DNA from: LMUY01 sp965199005
GTDB lineage: Bacteria; Pseudomonadota; Alphaproteobacteria; Acetobacterales; Acetobacteraceae
Direction of reading: 5' to 3'
Assembly: GCA_965199005.1 (NCBI GenBank)
Contig: CBDAQK010000004.1
Location: forward strand, 62,001 to 126,000
DNA: 64,000 bases
In this document: one piece after another, positions 26,939 through 34,689 of the stretch
How positions within the stretch are numbered: position 1 is the stretch's first letter
How the letters are laid out: every line of letters begins with the position of its first letter
The notes under the pieces: generated by a model
The model's database searches: none
The model's input: only the letters and a program-made list of their open reading frames with translations
What the model was told of the DNA's origin: nothing
Position numbers and translations under genes: made by a program

Positions 26939-27018
26939 TCAACGTTTCCCCGCTGCCCTATCGTTTCGGCAGTTAGGCAGCCGTTGAAGCGGCCGTCCAA
27001 TAGCGGTAGCGATTTGGA

Positions 27019-27933
27019 TCAATCGGACGCGGTGATTGGTCGATTCGCTGCGATGATAGCCAGCAGCGCATCGGCCGCTTGGCTACGGTGACGCTCCCCG
27101 TGCCGCAGGACGTGGAAGGCGCGTTCCGGGAGAGCCAGGTCCACGACTTGGAGCAGTCCGGCCTCGATGCTTGGAGCTGCGACGGAGGCGGAGATCGCCG
27201 TGGCACCCATACCGGCCTCCACGGCGGCTCGGACGCTTTCGTTGGAAGGCAGCTCGAGCACCACCCGCAGCCCGGCAGGTGCGACGCCGAAGCCTTCAAG
27301 TGCCGTCTCGAAAACTGAACGCGTGCCCGATCCTGCCTCTCGCAGCACCCAATCGCTTTCAACCAGGCGCGCCGGGCTGAACGGGAGCGCCAGGGTGCCA
27401 GCCTGGGCCCAATCGTGGTCGGGCCCGACCACGACAATAAGCTGGTCCCGCGCGACGACGCGGCTTTCGAGCAGCGGGTCGTCGACGTCACCTTCCACGA
27501 AACCCAGCTCCGCAAATCCGCCTTTCACCGCGGCGGCGACCTGGGTCGTGTTGCCGATGGTGAGGCGGATGTCGATCCCGGGATGCGCCCGGCGAAACGC
27601 CACCAGGTAGCGCGGCAGCCAATAGCTGGCGGTCGTCTGGCTGGCCTGCACGAGCAGGGTGCCGCGCTTAAGGGTGCCCAACTCGGATAACACAAGTTCA
27701 GCCGCCGCCGCGCGGGCCAGCACGGCCCGCGCCTCGGTCAGGAACAACGATCCGGCCGCGGTAAGCTCGATGCCGCGGCCGACCCGGTGGAACAGCTTGG
27801 CGCGGTAACGCCCTTCGAGGGTGGCAATAGCCGCACTCGCCGCGGATTGCGCGATGTTGAGGCTCTCGGCCGCCCGGGTGACATGCTGCCGGTCGGCGAC
27901 GGCGACGAAGATGCGGAGTTGCTCGAGGGTCAT
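27019..27933 (-). CDS. LysR-family regulator (YeiE/CysB-like)
   Basis: A 304-residue LysR protein. The N-terminal winged helix covers residues 1-60 (VADRQHVTRAAESLNIAQSAASAAIATLEGRY). The effector domain includes GTLLVQASQTTASYWLPRYLVAFRRAHPGIDIRL, like YeiE/CbbR proteins. YeiE is typically encoded next to YeiH and controls sulfite stress genes, so this is a good candidate regulator for the sulfite cluster. Here it lies upstream of sorA on the same strand, not divergent from it. The ATG at 27933 matches the family's usual N-terminus; the longer frame to 27999 does not. Confidence 0.87.
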   Translation of the reverse strand: MTLEQLRIFVAVADRQHVTRAAESLNIAQSAASAAIATLEGRYRAKLFHRVGRGIELTAAGSLFLTEARAVLARAAAAELVLSELGTLKRGTLLVQASQTTASYWLPRYLVAFRRAHPGIDIRLTIGNTTQVAAAVKGGFAELGFVEGDVDDPLLESRVVARDQLIVVVGPDHDWAQAGTLALPFSPARLVESDWVLREAGSGTRSVFETALEGFGVAPAGLRVVLELPSNESVRAAVEAGMGATAISASVAAPSIEAGLLQVVDLALPERAFHVLRHGERHRSQAADALLAIIAANRPITASD

Positions 27934-27980
27934 GTCGGTAGCACTACCCTTCGGAAGGCGGCAGGTCATCCCAACGCCCG

Positions 27981-29168
27981 CTACGGGTTCGGCCCACACA
28001 TGGTTTGAGAACTTTCAAGGGCGCCCGTTCGCGCGGCGGCCCGGGACAGCACCGCGCCGCAGGCAGTCTGACGCTGGCGGTCGACCACCACGCCATCGCC
28101 CACCAGCAGGAGGGCGTCGCCCCGCCTATGTGGTAGGGCGTAGGTGTCGGGCAGGCCCATGAGCCTGGCGATCTCGCGGGCGGTTCGTGCCCGGGTCCGG
28201 ATGCCGTCTGGATTGGCCACGACCAGCGTCTGCTGCGTCGACCCGCCCGAGCCTGTCAGAACGCAGCTGGCGACGCCGTCCATCCGGAAGTCCGCCCGCT
28301 GCATGCGCTCCGTCTTCGCGGCGTCGGGACGCATTCGCCGCGAGACCGTCCTTACGACCCTGCCGTGGCGACGGGCGGCATCCAGGCTCGCCCGCGATCT
28401 GTCGGACATCAGCGCCAGCACGGCTTCCGTGGCCTCGGCAGACCTCCAGGTCGCGTCGGCGTCGGCGAACAGCACGTCGGCGAGGACGGTCCGTCGGGCG
28501 TCCGGGACTGGCGGCTGCCAACACAGCCAGGCCTGCTTCAGTGCTGCTGGCAGGCCGTCCGCGGCTCGCACTAGCGGGTGCAGGGTGCCAGGGCTTGACC
28601 GGCCTGGCCGCCACCAGGGCTGCCGGACCTGGACGCCGCGGGCCACGGCCAGGATGAACAGGCGGAGCCGTGACTGCGGGACGAGCAGCTTGGCATTGAT
28701 GAGCAGGGCTCCCGTCCGGTAGTCCTGGTCGGCAACCACGCCGCAGATGTCGGCAAGGTCCTTGCCCTGCCTCCCCGTCGCCAAGCCGGGCACGTTCTCG
28801 ATGGCGACGAGCCGCGGGGCCTTGCCTGCCGTCGCCAGCTGCCTGAGGAAGTCGAGGGCTGGCCAGAGGCTGCCCCCACGTCCGCCGTCCAGGCCGCCGC
28901 GGAGCCCGGCGATCGAGACATCCTGGCACGGCGGCGAGGCCCATAGAAGGTCGGCATGCTCGCCTACCTAGCCAGCCGTGAGCCCGCGGACGTCCTGGAC
29001 AACGACGGGATGACCTTCCCAATTCTCCCGGTAGGCACGCGCCTTCATGGGATCATGGTCGCAGGATAGGAGGCACCGCCATCCCTCTCCCATTCCTGCC
29101 GTGGCCATTCCGCCTCCGCAGAACAGGTCGATGAAGGTGTGTCTTCGTCCCGGCGTCGTGGGACGCCA
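27981..29168 (-). pseudogene. C5 cytosine DNA methyltransferase, amber-interrupted and start-less
   Basis: One frame reads from TAA 29171 through SAM-binding motif I (FIDLFCGGGMATAGMGEGW), CDHDPMKARAYRENW and VVVQDVRGL, then a TAG at 28970-28968, then the catalytic segment WASPPCQDVSIAGLRGGLDGG with the PCQ motif, VAIENVPGLATG, and QSRLRLFILAVARG, to the stop at 27981. Apart from the TAG the whole length is intact methyltransferase. No ATG, GTG or TTG lies before motif I. It is therefore probably inactive, but recently so. No restriction partner is adjacent. It lies 47 bp from the LysR gene and is divergent from the adenine methyltransferase. Confidence 0.8.
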
Positions 29169-29312
29169 TTACACTTCATCTGGCCGGAGCTTCAAGCCGC
29201 AAGGAAAATCAGCCGTCCGCCACGGGGTCTCTCCTGCCCGTCCGCTGGTCGGTACTGGACGAACTCTCCGGTCTGTGCTCCTTGCCGGGATCACTCCGAA
29301 AAAGCCGACCCG

Positions 29313-30254
29313 ATGCTCCGGAAACGCTCCAGATCCCGCCTCGGCTCCGGCCTGTTGGCAGCCCGACGTACCTCACGCAAGACGCAAGCCGACTTGGCGG
29401 CCGAGGCAGGATGCAGCGTACGAAGCGTCTGGCAGGCTGAGAGAGGGGCTGGGCGGCTGGACCTGTTCCAGCGCATCGCGGGAACTACGGGCATGGAGGT
29501 TTCCGGGCGAGCATTGCCGCCCGGCGAACTCCTTGGCCATCGGCTCAAGCTGTTGCGGACCCGCATGGGTCTCAGCCGGAGGCAGGTCGCCGACGAAGCC
29601 GGGTTGAGTGCGACCACGGTGTTTGAGGTCGAGACCGGTGCGGCCTGCAACGTCAGTTCAGTCGAAGCGATCGGCATGATGCTTGGTGCCGGTCTGACCC
29701 TTGTCGCCGCGGGCGAGCGCGCAGGGTTCTATCGGCTCGCGGGAATGTCGAGCGGCTGGAATGCGTGGTCGACACCGCAGAACGTCCTAGACACCCTGTG
29801 TGAGGTGGTGGGTGGGAGATTTGATCTAGATCCTTGTGCCTCGCGCCAGTCCCGCCTGCGCAAGCATGCGCGGCACTATCTCACTGAAGTGGAAGATGGT
29901 CTTGGCCAGCCATGGTATGGCCAAGTGTATATCAATCCGCCTTACGGTCCTCCGCTGTCCCGCTGGACAGCCAAGGCCGTGGAGGAGGTTGCCTCCTGCC
30001 GCGCTGACCTTGTCATAGGACTCGTCCCAGCTCGCACCGATACCCGGTGGTGGCACAACACGATCGCTGGATTGTCAGACGTATGGTTGCTTCGCGGGCG
30101 CCTGGCGTTCGGAGCAGGAGAGCACAAGGCGCCTTTCCCATCCGCCCTGACCGCCTGGGGTGCATCGGACATTTTGCGCCAGCGGATGTCGGCGGCGTTC
30201 CCAGGAGCTTGGCACGTGCCTTCAGGCAGGGGGCAGCTACCACCATCCGAATAG
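29313..30254 (+). CDS. tandem XRE HTH plus Dam-type N6-adenine methyltransferase
   Basis: A 313-residue protein with two consecutive XRE-like helix-turn-helix regions: TQADLAAEAGCSVRSVWQAE near residues 27-46, and SRRQVADEAGLSATTVFEVE near 85-104. These are followed by a phage-type DNA N6-adenine methyltransferase (PF05869-like). Motifs in the enzyme part are WNAWSTPQNVLDTL, FDLDPCAS, the catalytic NPPYGPP near residue 210, and VIGLVPARTDTRWW. The frame is open back to 29139 but the ATG at 29313 begins the conserved part. No cognate nuclease is seen, so it is probably an orphan regulatory or anti-restriction methyltransferase. HTH fusion to this phage-type enzyme is unusual. Confidence 0.8.
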   Translation: MLRKRSRSRLGSGLLAARRTSRKTQADLAAEAGCSVRSVWQAERGAGRLDLFQRIAGTTGMEVSGRALPPGELLGHRLKLLRTRMGLSRRQVADEAGLSATTVFEVETGAACNVSSVEAIGMMLGAGLTLVAAGERAGFYRLAGMSSGWNAWSTPQNVLDTLCEVVGGRFDLDPCASRQSRLRKHARHYLTEVEDGLGQPWYGQVYINPPYGPPLSRWTAKAVEEVASCRADLVIGLVPARTDTRWWHNTIAGLSDVWLLRGRLAFGAGEHKAPFPSALTAWGASDILRQRMSAAFPGAWHVPSGRGQLPPSE

Positions 30255-30562
30255 CTGGACGGCGTCGAAGCCTATAGTGGCCGTCGCCCAGACCCCGCTG
30301 GACCAGAGCAATACTGGCCTACGCGGGACAAATTTTCGGAGCGATTCTGGCCATTGCTTCGGTGCCACCCGGGCAAGGTGTCGCAAGCCCGTCCTGGCCT
30401 TTTCCGGCTGGAAGGGGGGTGCCCATCTGCAATGCCCGACGGTGCAGACCCAGGTGGCACCCATCAGACGTGTCCTGATTCGGTGGTAACCGGTCAACGG
30501 CTGCAACTTGCCTGCAAGGTTTCGAAATGACCCGGTAATGCACTCGAATTAGGGCAGCCACC

Positions 30563-30604
30563 CTGACCGTACGCGGTCCTCCCTACATCTACGGCTGCGT
30601 AGCC
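30563..30604 (-). repeat. 42-bp inverted repeat, left copy
   Basis: Read on the minus strand this matches 45231-45272 on the plus strand at 40 of 42 positions. The differences are at repeat positions 27 and 39. It contains an internal hairpin, CTACG-CAGC-CGTAG, and a palindromic CGTACG. Similarity stops abruptly on both sides. It lies upstream of abiEi and marks the left limit of the defence-type block. It could be the terminal repeat of a mobile unit or a shared operator. Confidence 0.85.
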
Positions 30605-30801
30605 TACAGTTGCCTTTGCTGCGCGGCTGAGGATTGCTGAGGCGTCTGCCAGGTCTCTGGATGCGGCGTCCCGCTATCCCGCCAGACAGTGGCACTGGGC
30701 GAAGTAGCTCCCACTTGCCTTGTCAACACGGACTGGGTTGGTGGAAGCACCCTTCATGTAGGGCCCTCACCGGCGACGATTTAAGTTCACAGGATGGACG
30801 G

Positions 30802-30897
30802 CAAGGAAATCCCTACGAGGCTTTGGGAGAGGTTCGGAAGACTTCCCAGATTACCTACGGCGGTCCCGAAATCACCATGGAACCGAAGATTTCCTTG
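30802..30897. promoter_or_regulatory. inverted repeat in the abiE leader
   Basis: CAAGGAAATC (30802-30811) and GATTTCCTTG (30888-30897) are perfect 10-bp inverted copies 76 bp apart, ending 67 bp before the abiEi start. AbiEi antitoxins are known to bind inverted repeats in their own promoter, so this is a plausible autoregulatory operator. Confidence 0.45.
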
Positions 30898-30963
30898 TGA
30901 TATAAAAATGCTACCAACGACTCGACTCGGTTCGTTAGATGTATCATATTGCTGGAGGGCTGC

Positions 30964-31578
30964 ATGTCGCAGCTGGAGACATTGCTGGCGTGCCTATCAG
31001 GTGGAGGGATTTTGCGGATGACCGAGTTGCTACGGGCTGGCGTGACGGCGGCCAGCGTCCAGCGGGCGCTTGCCACCGGGTTGGTCGAGCGTGTTTCCCG
31101 CGGTACCTACCGCCAGGCGGGCGCACCATACTGCGCCGGTGCCGATTTCGCCGAGATCCTCGTCCGTGTTCCTCGCGGAGTGATCTGCCTGCACAGCGCG
31201 GCCGCGGCACACGGCCTCGGCGATGAAACGCCTACCCGGGCCTGGGTCGCGGTCCCGCACGGCGTGGCAGCCGCGAAGGTCGAGTGGCCACCGACCAGGT
31301 TCGTGCACTGGCGCGACCCGGCGGCGTTCGTGGTCGGCGTCGACACGAGTGTGGTCTGCGGCGTCGAGGTGCGGATGACTTCGCCAGCACGAACAGTGGT
31401 CGACATGCTGCGCATGTCTTCCACGGTCGGCGATGATCGCGCACTGGAATGCCTGCGTGACTACCATACGTCCGGCAGATCGGCGGCGGTCCTGGTCGAG
31501 GTGGCGTCGGCGTTGGGCATGCAACGTCGCCTGGCGGCTGTGCTGCGGGTTTCCTCCGCGATGGTGCGGGCATCGTGA
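30964..31578 (+). CDS. abiEi: AbiEi-family type IV antitoxin/transcriptional regulator
   Basis: A 204-residue AbiEi protein. The N-terminal winged-helix region (LSGGGILRMTELLRAGVTAASVQRALATGLVERVSRGTYRQAG) is the DNA-binding antitoxin domain, followed by the conserved ICLHSAAAAHGLGDETPTRAWVAVPHG segment and the C-terminal TSPARTVVDMLRM. Family members repress their own operon and counteract the AbiEii nucleotidyltransferase without direct binding. The ATG at 30964 has GGAGGG about 7 nt upstream. Its stop overlaps the abiEii GTG by 4 nt. The pair is the left-most cargo inside the 42-bp inverted repeats. Confidence 0.88.
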   Translation: MSQLETLLACLSGGGILRMTELLRAGVTAASVQRALATGLVERVSRGTYRQAGAPYCAGADFAEILVRVPRGVICLHSAAAAHGLGDETPTRAWVAVPHGVAAAKVEWPPTRFVHWRDPAAFVVGVDTSVVCGVEVRMTSPARTVVDMLRMSSTVGDDRALECLRDYHTSGRSAAVLVEVASALGMQRRLAAVLRVSSAMVRAS

Positions 31579-32660
31579 GCGCGACAGGCGAGGCAATCCG
31601 CTGCCGCCTGCAGGCGGCAGCCAAGGCCCGCGGGACTACCACTGACCATCTACTCGGGCGCTGGGCCGCAGAACGGTTCCTGGCTAGGCTGTCAGCTTCC
31701 CCTTACCGCGCCAGGCTGGTGCTCAAGGGAGGTAGCCTGTTCACGCTCTGGAGCGGCGACCTGTTCCGGAGCACCTCCGACGTAGACCTGCATGGAGACG
31801 TAGCCGACATCGCGGCGATGGGAACCATGCTGCTGGCGGTGGCCATCATGGTGTCGGAGCAGGATGACGGGGTCTCCTTCGCGGCCGAGACTGCGACCTT
31901 CAAGACGTTGAAAGGCGGCCGGTATCCAGGCGTGAGGATGCAGATCACGGCGTCCTTGGGAACGGCGAGGACCAGCCTGAAGGTCGATGTCGGTTTCGGG
32001 CACGCGATCACTCCAGGTGTGGAACAGGCCTTCTTCCCCAGCCTTCTCCCCGGCCAACCTTCATTCAAGGTAGGAGCATACCCGCGCGAGACGGTGGTGG
32101 CCGAAAAGCTGGCGGTCATCGTCGAGTTCGGCTCCGACAACACCCGCCTGCGCGACTATTACGATCTGTGGCTGTTGAGTCAGAGATACAGCTTCCTCGG
32201 ACATGTTCTCCAGCTTGCGGTCTCTAATACGTTTGACCGCCGCGATGCTGGAACCTTCGTGCAGCGGGCAGACGGATACTGGGAAGCAGCGTTCTCCAAA
32301 GATTATGCGACCTGCAAACGTGAGCGGAGCTGGACAAACTGGGTGTCGGAGCACGCCCCGAAGACCGCGCCACCTACGTTGCAGCAGACCTTGGCCTGCG
32401 TCGCCCAGTTCGGTGTCCCGCTGCTCCAGGCAATTAGGAACGGTTCAGAGCTCAGGCAGACCTGGTCTGCGGGTGTCGGCTGGCAGCCTCTCTACGCCAG
32501 CACAAATACCAGGAGGTCCAGAAACGTGCGGCTGGAAGTCCGGCCGTCTCTGGCCACCGACGTGGCGAGGGTGACGGGCCCAGAAGTTGGTGATGCTCGG
32601 GTCGGAAAGGCTTGGACGAGGGGGTCAGGTGCATCCGTGATGGATGGGCCGTCATCGTGA
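31575..32660 (+). CDS. abiEii: AbiEii-family nucleotidyltransferase toxin
   Basis: A 361-residue AbiEii/AbiGii-type toxin with a DNA-polymerase-beta-like nucleotidyltransferase fold. The active-site motif is LKGGSLFTLWSGDLFRSTSDVDL (residues about 49-72, with GG-S and the D-x-D pair). A later segment, ETVVAEKLAVIVEFGSDNTRLRDYYDLW, is the conserved helical region with the Lys and Asp of the family. It starts with GTG overlapping the antitoxin stop. The last 70 or so residues (after IRNGSELRQTW) have a biased composition and may be a decayed or extended tail. The system acts in phage abortive infection. Confidence 0.85.
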   Translation: MSATGEAIRCRLQAAAKARGTTTDHLLGRWAAERFLARLSASPYRARLVLKGGSLFTLWSGDLFRSTSDVDLHGDVADIAAMGTMLLAVAIMVSEQDDGVSFAAETATFKTLKGGRYPGVRMQITASLGTARTSLKVDVGFGHAITPGVEQAFFPSLLPGQPSFKVGAYPRETVVAEKLAVIVEFGSDNTRLRDYYDLWLLSQRYSFLGHVLQLAVSNTFDRRDAGTFVQRADGYWEAAFSKDYATCKRERSWTNWVSEHAPKTAPPTLQQTLACVAQFGVPLLQAIRNGSELRQTWSAGVGWQPLYASTNTRRSRNVRLEVRPSLATDVARVTGPEVGDARVGKAWTRGSGASVMDGPSS

Positions 32661-33106
32661 ACGATGCGGCACTTGATCCCTGGTGCCTCGTCCTGACTAC
32701 GGACGGCACAACCTGCCTGTTCGGCTTCTCGACCCGGCACCCGAGGACCGGAGGGCTGGGCTGGCTCATTTCCACGGAAGCTCTCGAACTGGATGTCGAG
32801 CACGGCCTTGCGGTCACGCGCAGTGGACGAAGCTATTCGCTGGGAAGACGCTTCGAGGCCGTAGATGTCGGGGGAGAGGGCGAAGAAGCGCGGGTCGCCT
32901 TTGAGCTGCTGGTCGGCGCCTCGTTTGAGGAGGAAGATGTCCTGAAGGATGTGGATAGACACTGGCTGATGGCGTGCAAGGCAGCCAGGCACCTGGCTGT
33001 AGCCAGGCCGATGAGGACGCAGACCGGCGTCTCGCACTTCTTCAAGACCTATTCGGAGGCGTATATGCGCCTGCGTCGGGTGCAGGGGGATGGAGACCGT
33101 AGGTGA
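32612..33106 (+). CDS. unknown protein of defence block (family A)
   Basis: A protein of up to 164 residues of no recognised family. It overlaps the end of abiEii by 49 nt if it starts at TTG 32612; GTG 32657 is an alternative. A central segment, GLAVTRSGRSYSLGRR, resembles NLVATRSGHAYRLACRG in the protein encoded at 33985, so the two are probably paralogues. The C-terminal half is helical and rich in charged residues (EEEDVLKDVDRHWLMACKAARHL). No catalytic motif is seen. Confidence 0.6.
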   Translation: MDEGVRCIRDGWAVIVNDAALDPWCLVLTTDGTTCLFGFSTRHPRTGGLGWLISTEALELDVEHGLAVTRSGRSYSLGRRFEAVDVGGEGEEARVAFELLVGASFEEEDVLKDVDRHWLMACKAARHLAVARPMRTQTGVSHFFKTYSEAYMRLRRVQGDGDRR

Positions 33107-33669
33107 CCGCAAGCTTGGTAGTCGAAACCTGCAGGGGGGTCTACTGCGGCGCCGGTTTCCCAGCATCACTGGTCAGGCGCGCACGCCCGGACACCCGCTT
33201 CTTCCCCGACCAGTTTTGCCGCAGCCTGACACCGACGACATCCATGGGCGTCGAACAGAGCGCGCTCAAGGCGGTCCGAAGTGCTGCATGCGGGTGGCAA
33301 GCCCTATACCTGCGCGCTGATCCGGAAGGTGCTGAGCAGTTGTTGGCTCGGTCTGTGTCACGTGGAAGCCTGCCGTTCACCCGGCGTGCCACGAATGCGG
33401 TGTCCGCGGAGGCGAGGGAGAGAGGCTTCGCTCCCGCCCGTGTCCGGCTGTCCGTCCGTCACCACGGCTCCTGGAGCAGGTGCAACCCAGGCTCTGGCGC
33501 TGAGCTCCACCTGGATGGTGGCAGACGGCGCCACGCGGCCAGCGGCCATACAGCATGCAGGTATCCTGCCGTGGTCGGGGAGGTTGGTTGTCCAGGCGGT
33601 GTCTCATCCGGGCCGGAGATCCAGACCACAGCCGGGACCAGCCCATGCCTGCCGACGTGCTGTGAATGA
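33103..33669 (+). CDS. doubtful ORF, unknown
   Basis: A 188-residue frame starting at a GTG that overlaps the previous stop by 4 nt, which suggests translational coupling. Residues about 1-85 look protein-like (SLVVETCRGVYCGAGF, ALYLRADPEGAEQLLARSV). The second half has an erratic Arg/Gly/His-rich composition, as if the frame were lost. It may be a degraded gene. Confidence 0.3.
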   Translation: MTASLVVETCRGVYCGAGFPASLVRRARPDTRFFPDQFCRSLTPTTSMGVEQSALKAVRSAACGWQALYLRADPEGAEQLLARSVSRGSLPFTRRATNAVSAEARERGFAPARVRLSVRHHGSWSRCNPGSGAELHLDGGRRRHAASGHTACRYPAVVGEVGCPGGVSSGPEIQTTAGTSPCLPTCCE

Positions 33670-33824
33670 AACGACTCGACACCCGGTCCGTGACGAGCTA
33701 TCCGGCTGTCATGCTTCTCGAGATGATAGCAGCGCGCTGATCTAATCCGCTCTCTTTGGAGGGCAGCGTGGCTGTACCAAAGTCGAGGATGCCAGTGAAC
33801 TTTCCAACTTTCTTTTGTCATCCG

Positions 33825-33872
33825 TTCATCACCAGACAGGATGTCTGCGCGTGCGTGTGCACCCGTGATGAA
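33825..33872 (+). ncRNA. candidate structured RNA, three-way junction
   Basis: TTCATCAC (33825-33832) pairs perfectly with GTGATGAA (33865-33872). Inside are two further hairpins: CAGAC-aggat-GTCTG (33833-33847) and GTGC-GTGT-GCAC (33851-33862). Together they make a compact three-way junction of 48 nt. It could be a small RNA, a leader element or a protein-binding DNA site. It is not known to belong to any family. Confidence 0.35.
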
Positions 33873-33909
33873 GGCAGGCGTGCTAGCGACAGGTCGCGTT
33901 TCGGCACTC

Positions 33910-33974
33910 GGAAAATAGGACCGGCGATAGGCATGGATCTCAGCAGGTCCGAACGTCTCCCATTCCTATTTTCC
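33910..33974. promoter_or_regulatory. 11-bp inverted repeat before the defence operon
   Basis: GGAAAATAGGA (33910-33920) and TCCTATTTTCC (33964-33974) are perfect inverted copies with a 43-nt loop. The 3' arm ends 10 nt before the ATG at 33985, so it could bind a repressor or fold over the ribosome site. Confidence 0.45.
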
Positions 33975-33984
33975 AGGGTTCATC

Positions 33985-34428
33985 ATGTCTCAAGAATTCG
34001 AGGGCGGCCCACATAGTCTCGCCACAGATGTTGAAGCCGTCGACAGTGGCGGGCCTATTCTCCTGCATGCCGTCTACCGAGGCCGCACAATTTCCGTAGG
34101 CTGGGCGACTGATGCCGAGATCGACGCCATCAGAGGGCCGGTGCTCCACAATGTGCGTGATGTCCTGGAAAGCTGGTTCCTGGTCGCAATCCGTGACCCA
34201 GGCGGCCCCGGAACCCGCGTGCATGCCCTCGGATGGCGCCCCAAGATGGCGAACGCATGGATCACGTCTGCACTGACTTCCGTCGGGCAAGACGGGAACC
34301 TGGTGGCAACGCGGTCTGGGCATGCGTATCGCCTTGCATGTCGAGGAGAAGCGGAGAACGCGCCGCTCTTGCTGGACCACCTCATCTACGCTCTTCGGAC
34401 ATGGGGGTGCTCCAATTTTGGACTTTGA
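33985..34428 (+). CDS. unknown protein of defence block (family A)
   Basis: A 147-residue protein with no recognised domain. Segments such as RTISVGWATDAEIDAIRGPV and NAWITSALTSVGQDGNLVATR suggest a small alpha/beta fold. The segment NLVATRSGHAYRLACRG matches the related stretch in the protein at 32612. It is the first gene of the compact series that continues with the small ORF at 34418, the AAA+ ATPase, RT and AddAB-like genes. A perfect inverted repeat lies directly upstream. Confidence 0.65.
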   Translation: MSQEFEGGPHSLATDVEAVDSGGPILLHAVYRGRTISVGWATDAEIDAIRGPVLHNVRDVLESWFLVAIRDPGGPGTRVHALGWRPKMANAWITSALTSVGQDGNLVATRSGHAYRLACRGEAENAPLLLDHLIYALRTWGCSNFGL

Positions 34429-34654
34429 GGAAACGCCTCAAGCGAGATCCGAGACCCTGCACGAAGGTGAGCGGGTGGGCCGCTACGTCATCATGCGGGA
34501 TCAGGATGGTTGCCTGCATGCATTGGCGGCCGGGCATGTCGGCGTCCTGCGGGAAGTCGATGACGGAACCCTGCTGATGCTGTCAGGCGGCAAAATCCTC
34601 CTCGTCAACCAGTCCATGAGGACGGTGCTGATGTGGCTCGATGGCAGAGGGTGA
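34418..34654 (+). CDS. small unknown protein coupled to the defence operon
   Basis: A 78-residue protein starting at a TTG that overlaps the previous stop by 11 nt. The sequence (VGRYVIMRDQDGCLHALAAG, TLLMLSGGKILLVNQSMRTVLMWL) looks like a small beta-rich domain. No family is recognised. The start is uncertain, because the frame is open further upstream inside the previous gene. It lies 35 bp before the AAA+ ATPase gene. Confidence 0.55.
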   Translation: MDFEETPQARSETLHEGERVGRYVIMRDQDGCLHALAAGHVGVLREVDDGTLLMLSGGKILLVNQSMRTVLMWLDGRG

Positions 34655-34689
34655 TCCACCCGTTCTGAGAGATTGCAGGAGTGCGCGCC

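Larger units (their letters stand above)
30255..30962. other. 700-bp intergenic region with inverted-repeat end and abiE promoter
   Basis: No gene is supported here. The segment contains the left copy of the 42-bp inverted repeat (30563-30604) and, in its AT-rich right part (30780-30960), the presumed abiE promoter with a 10-bp inverted repeat. Confidence 0.5.
33670..33984. other. intergenic region with two strong stem structures
   Basis: No gene is seen. The stretch is AT-richer than its surroundings and contains a predicted three-way junction (33825-33872) and a perfect 11-bp inverted repeat (33910-33974) just before the ATG at 33985. It is the likely promoter/leader of the AAA-RT-AddAB-like series. 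Confidence 0.5.

Noticed and set aside
30752..30800. TGTAGGGC...GACGATTTAAG as the inverted partner of the 54-kb transposon end
   Set aside because: It begins with TGTAG and has a GACGAT segment, but the spacing is wrong (about 18 bp instead of 8) and no further sites follow.
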